From assembly GCA_027946555.1 (NCBI GenBank), contig JAPEVC010000267.1, positions 1-45,467 on the forward strand: a stretch of 45,467 nt of DNA, given 5' to 3'. Each line of letters starts with the position of its first letter. Position 1 is the stretch's first letter. The position numbers and the translations under genes are program-made. Of this stretch, positions 22,256 through 33,607 are shown piece after piece. The stretch is from Gnomoniopsis sp. IMI 355080 (Eukaryota > Ascomycota > Sordariomycetes > Diaporthales > Gnomoniaceae). The notes below the pieces were generated by a model. The model was not told the origin of the DNA. It searched no databases and saw only the letters and a list, made by a program, of their open reading frames with translations.

Positions 22256-25200
22256 ATGCCCCTGCTTCACGTCCAGGCTGGGTCCGTAGACCAGCTTCAG
22301 GACATAGCCGATGCTCTGTGGAAAGCGAGAAAGGTTGTGGTGATTACAGGAGCCGGTATCAGTACCAACTCCGGAATTCCAGTGAGTGTTCTTGCGCCTC
22401 CTCACGCACTCAAGTTCGGCATGGCCATGGCTTGTGCACGCGTCATGAATACTAACAAGCGCACCAGGATTTCCGATCCGAAAATGGCTTGTACTCCATG
22501 ATACAAAGCCAGTTTGATGCGGCTGCCAAGCTGGGCGCACCCAAAGCTGAGATCTCCGGTACAGCATCAGATGAGCGGCCTCGGAAGCGCAGGAAGACGT
22601 CGCCGCCAATCGAGGATAGTATCGAGGTAGCGCCTGAGATTTCCGAAGCTCCAGCGCCGCCGCTTGAGCGCGATACGATCCAGGTTGCGGGACCCCGAGG
22701 TGACGAGTCAAAGGGCAGCGAGGCAGACACCAACCAACTCAGCGTTACGAACGATGGCGATTTGCCCACCAAAGCTGTCTCGGAGATGGAGGATTGCAAC
22801 GGAGAAACAACAGACCAAGTGGAAGACGAAGTTGTGTTGTTATCCGAGGAGTCAGTCCTTGAAAGCGAACACTCGATTTCCAACCCACGTGACGGCAGAG
22901 ACGCGAACGATGATGCTCAAGAGGAGGTGCCTGATCCTCCATCAATATCCCAGAACAACAGCAAGAGTTACGTGTCCATGGACGAACCGCGTAAAACGCC
23001 TGCAGCCGCATCAATAGCCATAACGACAGTACACGATTTTAAACATGCCAAGTCACCATTACAATCTTCTTCTTCGGACTCCAAGCCTCTGGAGAATAAG
23101 AAACCCCTTCATTTCTCACAAGCGGGCCAAAACACTTCTCATCCTTCCGGCCTTTCTACCCCGAAGCCAGCCTCAATTCCTGGACCACAGACCACGTCTA
23201 GCTCGCCCCTGTCGTCTCCTCCGCCGGCGGAACTCTTTGATTCACTCTACGAGCCGTTGAATGAGCCGCCGTCCTCCAGCACTCGACCTAGTTCGCCCGT
23301 GTCTACGGAGGATGCACAAGACGATAAAGACGAGGACGAAGACGATAGCGAGCCATCCTTCTCTCAAGACTTCTTGAATCGGTCATCTACTTTCAAACGC
23401 TCTCTGTCGACACTCAAGGGCAAAGAGCTCTTCGATGCATCGATATGGTCAGATCCCCTGAAGACTTCCGTGTTCTACACCTTCGCGACCAATCTCCGCC
23501 AAAAGTCTCGGGATGCCTCCCCGACGGGTTGTCATCAATTTATTGGCCACCTCTCCAAAGCCGGCAAGATGGTCCGATGCTACACGCAGAACATCGATCT
23601 TCTCGAAGACAAAGTCGGCCTTTCAACGCGTCTTCTGCTCGGTGCCGGAAGCCGATCGCGCTTCTCAACACGAGTTTCGAAAGGAGTGACCGCCGGCACC
23701 GGCGGTTCTGGAACACGCACTCCCTGTAACAATAACGTTCAGCAACCGACAGTCACACCTGTGTCTTGTCCCGAAGCGTCAATGCCTCAGCAGGCAATTG
23801 GCGGACAAAATGGCTCTCAGGAAGCCTCACCCACCAATTGTCAAGGAAAACCGTCGCAGCTCGCGGAGGAAGTCGACATTGATCATCAACAGACGAGCAC
23901 TACTTATCGAGAATTGATTGAGGGGGACGGTACTCAGAACGCAGAGCTCGGCGCAGAGGCCGAACGAGACGGCGCAAAAGCTGACGCGCAGCCAGTCGCT
24001 GCGAGCTTAATCGAGCCCGAGAAGCCTCTTCCGGCAGCAGATCGCGGCAACTCTCCAGAGCATGACCGAGGCGTGGAGTGCGTCTTCCTCCATGGCTCGC
24101 TCCGTGCTCTACGCTGTTTCCAATGCGGCTGTGTTACAGACTGGGATGATGGCCGGGAGCTTCAGACTATGTCAGGGCAGCAGCCGCCTTGCCCTCGCTG
24201 CGAAGACGCGACGGTTGCTAGACAAGAGCGAGGCAAACGTGCGCTTGGTGTAGGAAAGCTTCGACCCGACATTGTTCTGTATGGGGAGGATCATCCCGAA
24301 TCTCAACAGATTTCAAGCATCATACAACACGACATATCCCTCGCCCCGGACATGCTCATTATCATGGGTACGAGCCTGAAAGTTCACGGTCTGAAGACCG
24401 TTGTCAGGGAATTCGCGAAGACGGTCCACAACAGGAAAGACGGCAAGGTCATTTTCGTGAACTATACCAAGCCCGCTGAAAGCGTCTGGGCAGACATCAT
24501 CGACTTTTGGGTCGAGATGGACTGCGATTCTTGGGTAGAAGATCTGAAAGAGAAGAAGCCTATTATCTGGTTGCCTCCTGGCTCTGTCGAAGCTGACCCT
24601 CGCAACACGAACCCAAAGCGACGGCGGACCTTGAACGAGGATATGGAGAAGAAAGAGGTCAAAAAATCGAAGAAAGCAGAGAAGGTCACAAATACAGCCA
24701 ACGCTCCGCCTGCTAAAGACAAGGGCAAGGCCAGACAAATCGACAAACCGGAGTCACCGACAGACGCGAAACCATACGTGCCCAAACGGCCAGCTGCCCA
24801 CCGAGACTGCAAGCAAAATGCTGCTTATTGGACCACAAAGATTGTGGCGGATCTAGCCAGGATGACCGGTCGCGTGGTGGCGCCTGGACCACCACCGTAC
24901 AGGGCCGCACAATCAACGCAAAGCACTTCTCTTCCTTTGACTGATGCGACGACTCAGAGCTCTGTATCGATCAAAGTCAGGCGCGGTCCACGCACGAAGA
25001 ACACGAGGAGCAAAGTTCTCGAGGCTGCCGCAACACCCGACGTGTCTGCGAAGCCAACCTCCACCGTCAAAGAGGACAAACCTCCTTCCGTTGCCAAGGC
25101 GCCATCAAAACGTCGCCCTAAGAGTATCGGAGGCACCCGAGCGACGGCACATGATACTAGTTGTACCAACAATCCAGTCTCTTGCAAACAGGATACTGAC

Positions 25201-26103
25201 GGCAGGCTCGACGACAATGTCCTCGCAGAGGTGCCGGTCCCTAATGGTGGGCCTCACAATGAAGGCGAAGACATCCCCATGGTTGCCGCTGTGAAGAATC
25301 GGGTTAGAAAACCGAAGGTCTTTTTTGGGGACACTGACCCACCATCGACCGCACCTACACGGCGTGTCACTCCATTGACTGGAAATGTGAGATCTAAATC
25401 CAAAGCTGCACCTCAGGCGAAGCATTCGAAAGCAATAAAATCCGAACAGACGCCCAGCCCGGACGAGATGGAGAGCGCCACTGCGGAAACACGAAGTACC
25501 CATATGCGCATTCTCCCAGTACCGCACTCACGTCCTCAGCCAACAGTCACGATCCCTCACCGATCTCCTGAGCTGCATGGGGGCATTACTCTGGCGCCTT
25601 TGCGACCTAGCGACCGTAAGGCCACCAAATCACGACCAACACCTTTCTTGCAGATGGCTCTTGTTCAGTCTGAACCAACAGACTCTGCTTCCCCTCCCCC
25701 CGACTTTTTAGAGCCTATCGTAAGCCCAGGGCCCCTCGATAGGTCACCTCAGATGTCTCCAAATCACTGGCGAAAGCGGGCCTTCTCTTATGGAAACGCT
25801 CTATCTAGGCACTTCGAGACTCCATGCCGAAATCTCGACTTTACAAATCTGAGGGGTGGTGATGCCGGCGACCCGGCCTATATGGAATATCCACGTCGAG
25901 TGCCTCCGACCGGGCAGCAATTGGGCCTTGCTGAAGCTCCACCACTGCTGATCGGTGCGCCCCCTGTCCCGATCTTGACGCCACCAGTGGAACCGTTATC
26001 TGCGCCAGATAGTCCCAATCGTCAACTTCACCGGGAGAGCGAGGCGGCCGCCGCCTTGACGCAAATGGCGGCATACGATCACAGGCAGTTTGCCAGGATA
26101 TAG
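22256..26103 (+). CDS. HST4: Sir2-family NAD-dependent histone deacetylase, Hst3/Hst4 type
   Basis: Predicted nuclear sirtuin; the Hst3/Hst4 class removes H3K56 acetylation after S phase and supports genome stability, and affects secondary metabolism in some moulds. Exons 22256-22381 and 22468-26103 give 1253 residues. The NAD-binding signature GAGISTNSGIPDFRS spans the junction (residues 32-46). Then come KGKELFDASIWSDP (about 359), CYTQNIDLLED (413-423), catalytic His584 in FLHGS, zinc ligands Cys592/595 and Cys617/620, GKLRPDIVLYGE, MGTSLKVHG and VNYTKP. The region near GKRALGVGKLRP fits Hst4. The core is interrupted by two Ser/Pro/acid-rich insertions, about residues 52-350 and 430-575. 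A roughly 490-residue disordered tail follows, with one conserved-looking block HRDCKQNAAYWTTKIVADLA. Homologues in yeasts are near 400 residues. Confidence 0.93.
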
Positions 26104-26579
26104 CAAGCTCACGCACGAATGTCTGTCTTTGATCTGTTATTCAGGTGAGCAAAGGCAGGGATCTTTCTCGACACCGGGATTATCAGAGATTCAGGTGAGA
26201 AATGAGAGGAATTCTGTGCGTGAAAGTCACCGGTGTGTGTACACACCATCCAAAAAATACAGACGACCGCGTTGAAACTTGGAAGTTTGAAGTATATACT
26301 TCTTTTAGTAGAACCCATACTTGCCTGACACTGGCAATAAAACTTGGTTCATTTCAAATCTGGCATGGTGTAAATATTTTGCTAGATATTTACCTCTTTC
26401 TCAAGCCCTTACACGGTCGTCAGGCCTGCTGAGTAATCAAGCGATGAGACGTCTTTTCATTGGTCATGGTCTCTTAGGTCGTCGTTGGTGAAATCCTTCG
26501 GCTGCACGCTTGCCGTATTCCTTTGCAAAAATGTCTCTGGCATCTTGAACTCGTCTCGATTCAAAGGCCAGAGACAGTC
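26104..26579. other. Intergenic region, sirtuin 3' end and P450 promoter
   Basis: No gene is seen. There is a 14-bp palindrome GAAGTATATACTTC at 26289-26302 and a five-codon upstream ORF (26531-26548, ATG TCT CTG GCA TCT TGA) just before the P450 start. Whether that ATG lies in the mRNA is unknown. Confidence 0.5.
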
Positions 26580-28242
26580 ATGGCCTTCACCGAGTACTTG
26601 CTGCCGCAATTGGGCAACCCTCTCTGCGTCATCTTGGCAGCTGCATTAGTCTTTCTTGGCCTCTACAGCCTCAATACTCTTGTTTCAGTGCCGTATCCGG
26701 AAGGCGTCCCGCTTCTAAGAGAGCCTGTAGGAGCCACGCGGTTCAGCTTGAAGACGAGGATCGCATATTATACAGATTGTCCTTCGCTATTTAGGGAAGC
26801 CTACGAAAATGTGAGAACCAGCTTTTACAGCTTGCATCTATGTAGCCATCTCTGCAGACTGCGCTGAACTTTTCCCACAGTATTCTACAAAGGGTAAAGC
26901 CGTTCTCATACCAGGTCTCGGCGCACGAACAGAAATCATCCTACCCACCAGCTCGATGCGTTGGACTCTGTCGCAGCCCGATGAGATCTTTAGCGTGGGA
27001 CATGCATTTGCCGAGATCGATGGCGCATTGTATTCGCTGGGTACCGAGGCGCCCATCGTGGACGACTGGCAGGGCATGCTGGTGAAGACGCAGATGGGGA
27101 AGGTGCTCGAGAACCTCTGCCAGGCGATGAATGAGGAGCTGGGTGTGGCCTTTGACGCGTGTTTTGGGACCGATACGGAGAATTGGCGGAGAATCGACTT
27201 GCTCACTGTCGTTCGCCGCGTCGTGGCCCAAGCTGCGAGTAGATTCACCGTGGGGCTACCGCTGTGCAGAGATTTGGGGTACTTGGATGAATGCTTGAGG
27301 ATGACTGACTTGCTGGTCGCCAACGCTGGCGTTGCTGGCGGTGCACCTAGTGTGCTGAAGCCTGTGCTTGGTCGGCTCTCCGGGCTGCCTGCGAGGTTTG
27401 TTATTCGCAAAATTAAGAAGTATCTTGCTCCGTTGTATGCGGAACGAGTTGAGATGTTGAATACGCACGGATGGGACGAGCCACAAGATCACTTCCAGAT
27501 GATGCTCCGCTACGCGCAAAAAGAGCGGCCCCAGGAGCTACAAGACCTCGATCTCCTCACTAAACGCGTCGTTGCTGCCAACTTTGGCTCGATGCACCAG
27601 ACCGCGATCGGAGTGACCAACATGCTCCTCAACATCCTGGGGTCCGACGTTGAATTCAACACCATCTCCACACTGAGGAGCGAGGTGTCCGAGGTACTGG
27701 GACACGACAGAACCCAAGGCTGGACAAAAGCCAAGGTCGCAAAGCTCGTCAAAGCTGACAGCGTTTCCCGCGAGACGTTGCGACTGAATAGCTTCGGGGG
27801 TCGGGCGCTGTTCCGCAAGGTCCTCGTCGACGGCGTGGTCACTGATCAAGGGGTGGCACTGCCCAAGGGCACGCTGTTCAGCTTTCTCAGCTATCCGGCC
27901 CATATGGACGAAGCTAGCTATGAGGACGCCACGAAGTATGACCCTTGGAGATTCAGCCGGATACGTGGCGCGGCAGATGACAGCGGGGAGTCAAAAGGGG
28001 CATCACTGGGTTTTGTGACCACTGGACCAGACTACATGCCGTTCAGCCATGGTAGACACGCCTGTCCAGGGCGATTCCTGGTTGATTTTGAGTTGAAGAT
28101 GATCATCTCGTATGTTCTGATGAATTACGATATCAAGTTTCCTGAGGAGTATGGAGGCAAGAGGCCGGAGAATCGATGGGTGGCTGAGGCGTTGTTCCCT
28201 CCCGCCGGCGTCGAAATTCTAGTGAAGAGGAAAACAAACTAG
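26580..28242 (+). CDS. Cytochrome P450 monooxygenase
   Basis: Haem-thiolate monooxygenase, probably anchored in the ER membrane by the hydrophobic N-terminal segment near residues 13-35 (LGNPLCVILAAALVFLGLYS). Exons 26580-26810 and 26881-28242 give 530 residues, a normal length. The ExxR motif of helix K is ETLR at 375-378. The haem-binding loop is FSHGRHACPGRF at 465-476, with Cys472 as the haem ligand. The I-helix segment AANFGSMHQT (309-318) has His-Gln-Thr where most P450s have an acid-Thr pair; this variant is frequent in fungal P450s of the ent-kaurene-oxidase-like and related mycotoxin/terpenoid clans. The substrate cannot be told. No terpene cyclase, PKS or NRPS lies nearby, so a biosynthetic cluster is not supported. 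The start ATG begins MAFTEYLLPQLG. Confidence 0.93.
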
Positions 28243-28782
28243 TCGGTATTAACACAAGGGAGGAGTATAATAGTTGCGCATCTCTTCCTGCGGAGTCCTA
28301 CGCCATAACTCGACGTTCCTTGTGTAAGGGAATATGTGCTCGCCCTCACAAATATATGGACAAGTAGTGCTAATATGGGCCACAGGATGTGAGCCCCTTC
28401 CTCATGCCTTTGATTTTTTGGGGGGTATGTGTCAGGTTTTTCCTGTACTTTGGGGCTCAATGGGTCAAATCGATGATTTTTGTTCGTTCTTGTAGAGTAG
28501 GGAAGGATAGAAAAAAAAGACGAGGGGCCTCAAAGTATGGCTTTCTCTTGACTTTAGGCAGCTGCCACAGCCGAGGCGCATATAGTGCAGGTGCGCAACA
28601 GCTACCGAACGTGACTGCCTCCTGACATACATCTGAGAGCCCATGTCCATCCTTCTCTCACATATCTTCTCTTTTTTCCTGTCTGCGTTCCTAATTATCC
28701 CCTCCCCACAAAGCCTGCCTCCGCCACCCCGTCTATCTGATTCTCAATCCATTTCCTCACTTACGACAGGCGATCTGGCACC
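28243..28782. other. Intergenic region, P450 3' end and next promoter
   Basis: No gene is seen. A long C/T-rich tract (about 28650-28770) immediately precedes the next start, typical of fungal transcription start regions. Confidence 0.5.
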
Positions 28783-30390
28783 ATGTCGGACTCAAATCAA
28801 AGCCACCTGATCCAACTATTTCAGCCCACGCAGTATGTCCCCATGAGGGACTGCCTGTTCAAGGCGCTGGACAAGAGATCCATTCTCCGACTCGCGCAGA
28901 CCAGCAAGCAGGTTCGGGAGATGGTCTACGGCGACGGGGCTCTGTGGAACATCAACATGAAGCTCTCACGATTTTTCAGCAACCCAGTTGCCTTTCGAAG
29001 CCAGTTGGCGCTTTGCGATGCTCTGATCGCGGGTAGCTTCGCTCTGCAGTTCTTCGAGCAGGTGGACTGGCTCAGCTCGGACATTGACCTCTACGCCAGG
29101 ATGGGAAAGGACGTGGAAGCCATGCATAGCTATTTCATCAAGGAAGAAGGCTATGCACTTGCTCCATATCATGACAGAATACTGCATGAGTCTGACTACG
29201 GAGGGTATGAGACTACCAATCCGCATAGCGACGTGACCGAGGTCAGTAATTTGATTCAACCTTCCACACACTCGGTCCTTTTCCTTGGATCCAAAGGGAC
29301 CATTGGCAAGTCGCTGCACGTTATTCAAATTTTACTCACCACCAACAACAGGTCCGCACCTACTTCAAAGACGGAGAGACGGGGCAGCTCAAGGTCCAGT
29401 TGATGTCCACCCATGGTCCGCCGTGTCAAGCCGTTTTGCGCAACTACTACATGTCGTGCATTTGCAACTTCGTTACATGGAACAAGGCCTACTCCATGTA
29501 TCCGAAAACCACCTTCGTCGACCAGAAAACATTCCCACTCTTGTACGTACCAGGTCATGCTATTTTTCCACACTACCAGGGTCTGGCTTGCATTTCGGGC
29601 TGTTCAGTGTCTATCTCGAATGGGATTTCCACTACCTCTTAAGCTTGCTTTCGAGATGCTTTTAGAATTACTCAACTTGGTAAACACTCATTGACGAAAG
29701 CTACAGACCCCTCGAGCGCCGCTGGCACGACCTTTACCGAAACTATTTCATCAAATACGGCCAGCGAGGATGGACCAGGATGGTCAGACTCCCAGTCATC
29801 GAGAAGCCTGGCGAGCTCTTCGCAGCAGCTGCATGGAGAACCTCAGGCCCATTATGGCCCATTCAGAGGAAGGTGGGTGATAAGTACAGCTGGGTCATGA
29901 GACTTGAGACTGAGGGTGTCAAACCCTCGACCATACCCGACTCCGTGATTGAGTCCTCAATTTTCGAGATCACAGCACCCAAGTCTCGTAAGCGCGGTGC
30001 TTGGTGGTACTGCAAGGTTCAGGCGGATGTCCCTGCATCCATTGATCCAAAGGGAAGGTGCGTTCATCCTCTCTTTGCCTAGAGAATCTTTTATTACTTC
30101 TAACATCCAATATACGAGAAAGAGAGGAAGCAGCATTTGTCGACTGACCGTGACGGCGTCCTTCCATAAACCCTAGCTACCAAATTCACAAGTACTGTGT
30201 CGCTTTTAGTCACGCCTAGGCCAATTCGTTCGTCTAGTGGGCGGTCGAACTGAGAACCATGACAAAGCAGGGCCGGGAAAATACCAAAGGGAGAAGGTTT
30301 CATGTTCTTTACATCGAGTTTGAGTGGCCAGATGACTATGAGCCCATTCTGGAACGAAAAATTACCAGTTGCTGTTGGGCTGACCCATGA
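28783..30390 (+). CDS. F-box-like protein with nucleotidyltransferase-like fold, interrupted near its 3' end
   Basis: Exons 28783-29241, 29352-29542, 29707-30057 and from 30177. Residues about 18-60 (MRDCLFKALDKRSILRLAQT onward) look like an F-box. A segment AGSFALQFF then SDIDLYA follows, resembling the G-S...DxD signature of polymerase-beta-type nucleotidyltransferases, but the third acidic residue expected in GQLKVQLMS is not apparent, so catalysis is doubtful. Then come NYYMSCICNFVTWNKAYSMY and PLERRWHDLYRNYF, patterns I associate with an expanded fungal family. In exon 4 the frame meets TAG at 30217-30219 and again at 30235-30237, yet continues in frame with coding-like sequence (WAVELRTMTK, HVLYIEFEWPDDYEPILER) to TGA at 30388-30390. 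A truncated product would be 347 residues. Both TAGs could derive from CAG by C-to-T at CpA. A 63-nt in-frame intron (30192-30254) would remove them but has weak signals. Confidence 0.7.
30217..30390 (+). pseudogene. Out-of-use 3' coding remnant of the F-box/NTase-like gene
   Basis: After two in-frame TAG codons (30217 and 30235) the same frame stays open for 50 codons to a TGA at 30388, with a sensible composition (RRFHVLYIEFEWPDDYEPIL). This suggests that the ancestral protein ran to 30390 and that the C-terminus was recently lost. It may be rescued by splicing, so the pseudogene label is provisional. Confidence 0.6.
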
Positions 30391-31082
30391 GTAACATTAC
30401 CAGCATAGTGCAAGAGCCCTTCTCATTGACAACGGACCGAGATCCTCAAGTTTCAGTAACCTGTACATACCGTGACTCTGGGACGAGGGCGGCGAAGATT
30501 AATCAATGTTTGCTACATTCCGGCAGATGTTCGCAGGGTACTTGGAGGAAATCAAGCATGGCTTTGCTATCTAAAGATGTTGTTTTGCCTCAAAGAAAGA
30601 TGAGTTTGTTATCAAAATAATGGCACTTGCCAGTTCTGATGCCTTTGTCTCGTGCGTGTCCATATGGCATACACAACTATTCAAGGAGTCACATGAGACT
30701 TGAAGACAGGAGTGCAAAAATTGTACGCTACCCGTTAATAAAACTCGTCTGACAGGACTGGCACGCTGTGTTCCTGTACGACTGTCACAATCTGGCATCC
30801 AGTTGTATCTGCACTGGCTGACAACGCGCATAAGGAGCTCTAAACGAGACGAATTGAATAGCACGAGTGGCACGAACTCAGCGCGATCCATCTCGGTCGC
30901 GCCTTCCATTGTGACGGACTTACACATGAGCAAGGAGACTGGCCTGTCCGCGGTCCATTCGAGTGAAACGCTGGGGCGTTGTCTTCACATGCGCGCGTTG
31001 GGTGCACTAGACCTGGCCATATACATACATTGGAATGCGCCGCTGTAGTTATATTGACTACGACGTGGCCGAGGCCGAATGA
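30391..31082. other. Convergent intergenic region
   Basis: This lies between the 3' ends of the F-box/NTase-like gene and the minus-strand AP-3 beta gene. No gene or repeat is recognisable. Confidence 0.5.
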
Positions 31083-33607
31083 TCAATGCTCGCTCGTTAG
31101 CCTTTGATGTTCAGCCTGTTCGCCGTCCTCATCTTCATGGTCTTCCTCTCCCTCTTCCTCTTCTTCCTCCTCGTCCTCCTCCTCGTCCTCCTCCTCGTCC
31201 TCCTCCCCATCTTCTTCCGAATCTTCCTCCTCCTCGTCTTCCTCAGACTCCTCGTCACTATCGCCCTCGTCGTCCTGCTCATCCTCAGCCAACCAATCAG
31301 CAAGGGACTTCGTCCTCAAGCCGGCCTCCTCGACCCCATTCGTCGACCTCCCCACACCACCGCTCGCGGCAGCGCGATCCAGGCTATCCGCCGCAGGCAC
31401 GGCCCTCTTCTCACCATAGTTGTAACCCGATGCCGTAACCTCGCCCTCCGACCTGAGCGCCGGATCGGGTTCCTCACCCTCCCTGACCCACGGTGGCAGT
31501 GTCTCGTATCCTCTGAGGCCGTGCACACCGCCGCCTCCGGCCAGGACCAAAGCTGTGGAGCCCAGGGTAAAGCCTCGCCTTGTCTCGGATGGACTGGGAG
31601 CCTGCGGAGCGGGCTTGGGTGCGAGAAGCATCAACGTCGCCAGCTGTGGCACGCCCAACAGAGCCTTGAAGAGTCGTGTCCTGTCGCGCAAGTCGTAGGA
31701 GGTATCGTAGCGGACGAGCAGGAGAACGTAACTCCAGAGGCGAGCCACGGGGTGATCCTCAGCCTCGTCGAGCGGTGGCGGTCTGCTCATATCTTCCTCC
31801 CCATTTTCGCCCTTGCTTTCTTCCGCTACGCGATTGAGATGGTGCAGGTATACTTTTGCAGCGAGGAGCACGATCTGCCGCTTTGCAATCTCTGATTCAT
31901 CCGCAAAATCTTTAAGCAGGATCCGGAGCACATCTGCTGCAATGTTGTCCTTTCCATTGAGACCTGCAAATTCCCCAACGAGCCATATGATCGTGGCCCG
32001 AGCTTGCGGATCTGTGGCCGAGTCGAGGTTCTTGGCCAGTCTGACGACTGTCCCAGTGTGGGCCGTGGGATCCTGCTGAATGAGATGCCTTATGACCGTC
32101 AAGCTTTCTGCTGCCAAAGTTCCATCGAGACTAGTGATTTGACTTAGCAAGAGCCTCATGCATCTAGGGCTTGTTGCCGGGTCGGTCTGGGCACACCGCC
32201 CAATTGCTCGAACCGCTTCACGGACAAGCATCTTGTTGGAGCCTCTCGAGAAATGTTCCAGCTCATTTAATATGAGTGATTTGACATGTGGTGGAGCATG
32301 CGGAAAGATGAGCGTTAAAGTTTCCAGTTTCAACTCCCATACCGCCTCATTGTCTGTAGCCCGGACAAGGAAGTGCGAGGCATACTTGACAAAATCAGTT
32401 GGTTGAAGGAGGCATACCGAAACAATATTGTAGAGGGCAATCTGCTGTATATCAGTGGGACCACGGAGCAAGGCCACAAGGGGCCCGATTGCCAACTTGA
32501 TATACTCTGGAGTTCCAATCGAGACGTAGCAGCGAGCCACTGCCACGACGACGCCGGAATTTCGGCTCTGAAGAAGTGGTTTGATCGCGTTCAGGAGAAG
32601 CTCGAGATCAGGATCCAGCACGATCCCTTGTACTGTTTCAGCGCCGTCCGTCGAGTTCCCATAGAAGTCGTTCAAGTCCGCTGCTTTCTCGCTCTTCTTC
32701 ACATTCTTAGTTCTTCTGGGGAAGCATTTCCGAGCATACACCGTCAACATTCGCATTGTAGATAGCTGGCTCCACTCGTCCATGTCGACAATCTTGCGCA
32801 CTAGGCTTCGGTAGTGTTGATGTATAAGGTCGGTGCGCTCAGGGCATACTTCCATGAATGCGGTAACAGCCGCCCCAGAAACATAATACTGCTTATCCCC
32901 CAACAATGTCGAGAGATACTCTTGCAGCTGCGGCGCCTGATTTGGGTCCAAGCGGAAGCATTTCGGGATGGCCATGGCCGCCGCTCGTCGCACATAAGGG
33001 CTCATGTCTCCCGTGCCCTTTTTGATTGCCAGGGAAACAATCTGACTGATCACCGGGACACGTATTCCGGACATGGTCTTCAACGCCAGGGCGCGCACCT
33101 GCGGGTTGCTATCCGAGAGGGACTTTTGTATCGTGTTGATAGACAACAGCGCAAGGTCGGGCTCCTGCTCGGCATGATGGATGAGGTAGATGTAGACGAG
33201 CTTCTTGATTTCGAGGTTCGGCGAGGCGACATTCTTGACGACGGAGGAGAAGAAAGGAAGCGTCTTTTGTGCGCGGTACATCATCTATGTCCGGAAGAGA
33301 GCTGTCAGCATTGTGCTGGAAGAGAGAGGGAGAAAAGAGAGAAAAGGGTGGATCCTACAGAGATGACCTTGCGCAGGCCCTCCAGCACGTCGCGCTCATT
33401 GCGGCTATCGAGAAGCTTCTTGATCTGGGTTTTGTCGAGAGGCCGGGACGTGTGGCGCGAATTCCGGGCAGCGGAGGCGGCGTCGAGGGTGAGCTCTTGA
33501 GCTACCCACGGAAGCTGTCAGTCACATGCCCTTTATTTGTTTGGGTGCACAAGCCCGTTCTACTGACCTTTCTCCAGAAGCGTCGATATCCGTGAGAGAG
33601 GCTCCAT
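31083..33607 (-). CDS. APL6: AP-3 adaptor complex beta subunit
   Basis: Large subunit of the AP-3 adaptor, which sorts membrane cargo from the Golgi to the vacuole. Minus-strand exons 33607-33568, 33501-33359 and 33284-31083 give 794 residues. The N-terminus runs MEPLSRISTLLEKAQELTLD, then SRNERDVLEGLRKVIS joins MMYRAQKTLPFFSSVVKNVA at residue 62. HEAT/ARM-type adaptin repeats follow: NLEIKKLVYIYLIHHAEQEP, NPQVRALALKTMSGIRVP, SPYVRRAAAMAIPKCF and YYVSGAAVTAFMEVCPE, typical of beta-adaptins; the long linker and acidic tail favour AP-3 beta. The C-terminal 75 residues are almost pure Asp/Glu/Ser. No ear domain follows, as in other fungal AP-3 beta subunits. The gene starts 332 bp from the divergent unknown gene. 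Confidence 0.93.
31125..31290 (-). repeat. GAG/GAA-type repeat encoding an acidic tail
   Basis: The plus strand reads as tandem CTC/CTT/TCC triplets (CCTCCTCGTCCTCCTCCTCG and similar). Translated on the minus strand this is the Glu/Asp run near the C-terminus of AP-3 beta. Its length is likely variable between strains because of replication slippage; this is inferred from the repeat structure. Confidence 0.75.

Noticed and set aside
21796..22455. 219-codon frame overlapping the sirtuin start
   Set aside because: It runs into the sirtuin exon in the wrong frame and across its intron, with no family resemblance.
16801..28242. Secondary-metabolite cluster (transporter, sirtuin, P450)
   Set aside because: No backbone enzyme or pathway regulator is present, and the sirtuin is a housekeeping gene lying between them.
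29580..29679. Extra exon within intron 2 of the F-box/NTase-like gene
   Set aside because: It has splice-like ends and is open, but using it shifts the frame of the following conserved exon, while skipping it gives a continuous family-like sequence.
31104..31895. 263-codon plus-strand frame rich in Leu, Phe and Val opposite AP-3 beta
   Set aside because: It is the mirror of the Glu/Asp repeat of AP-3 beta, which naturally gives a hydrophobic complement. It is not a membrane protein gene.
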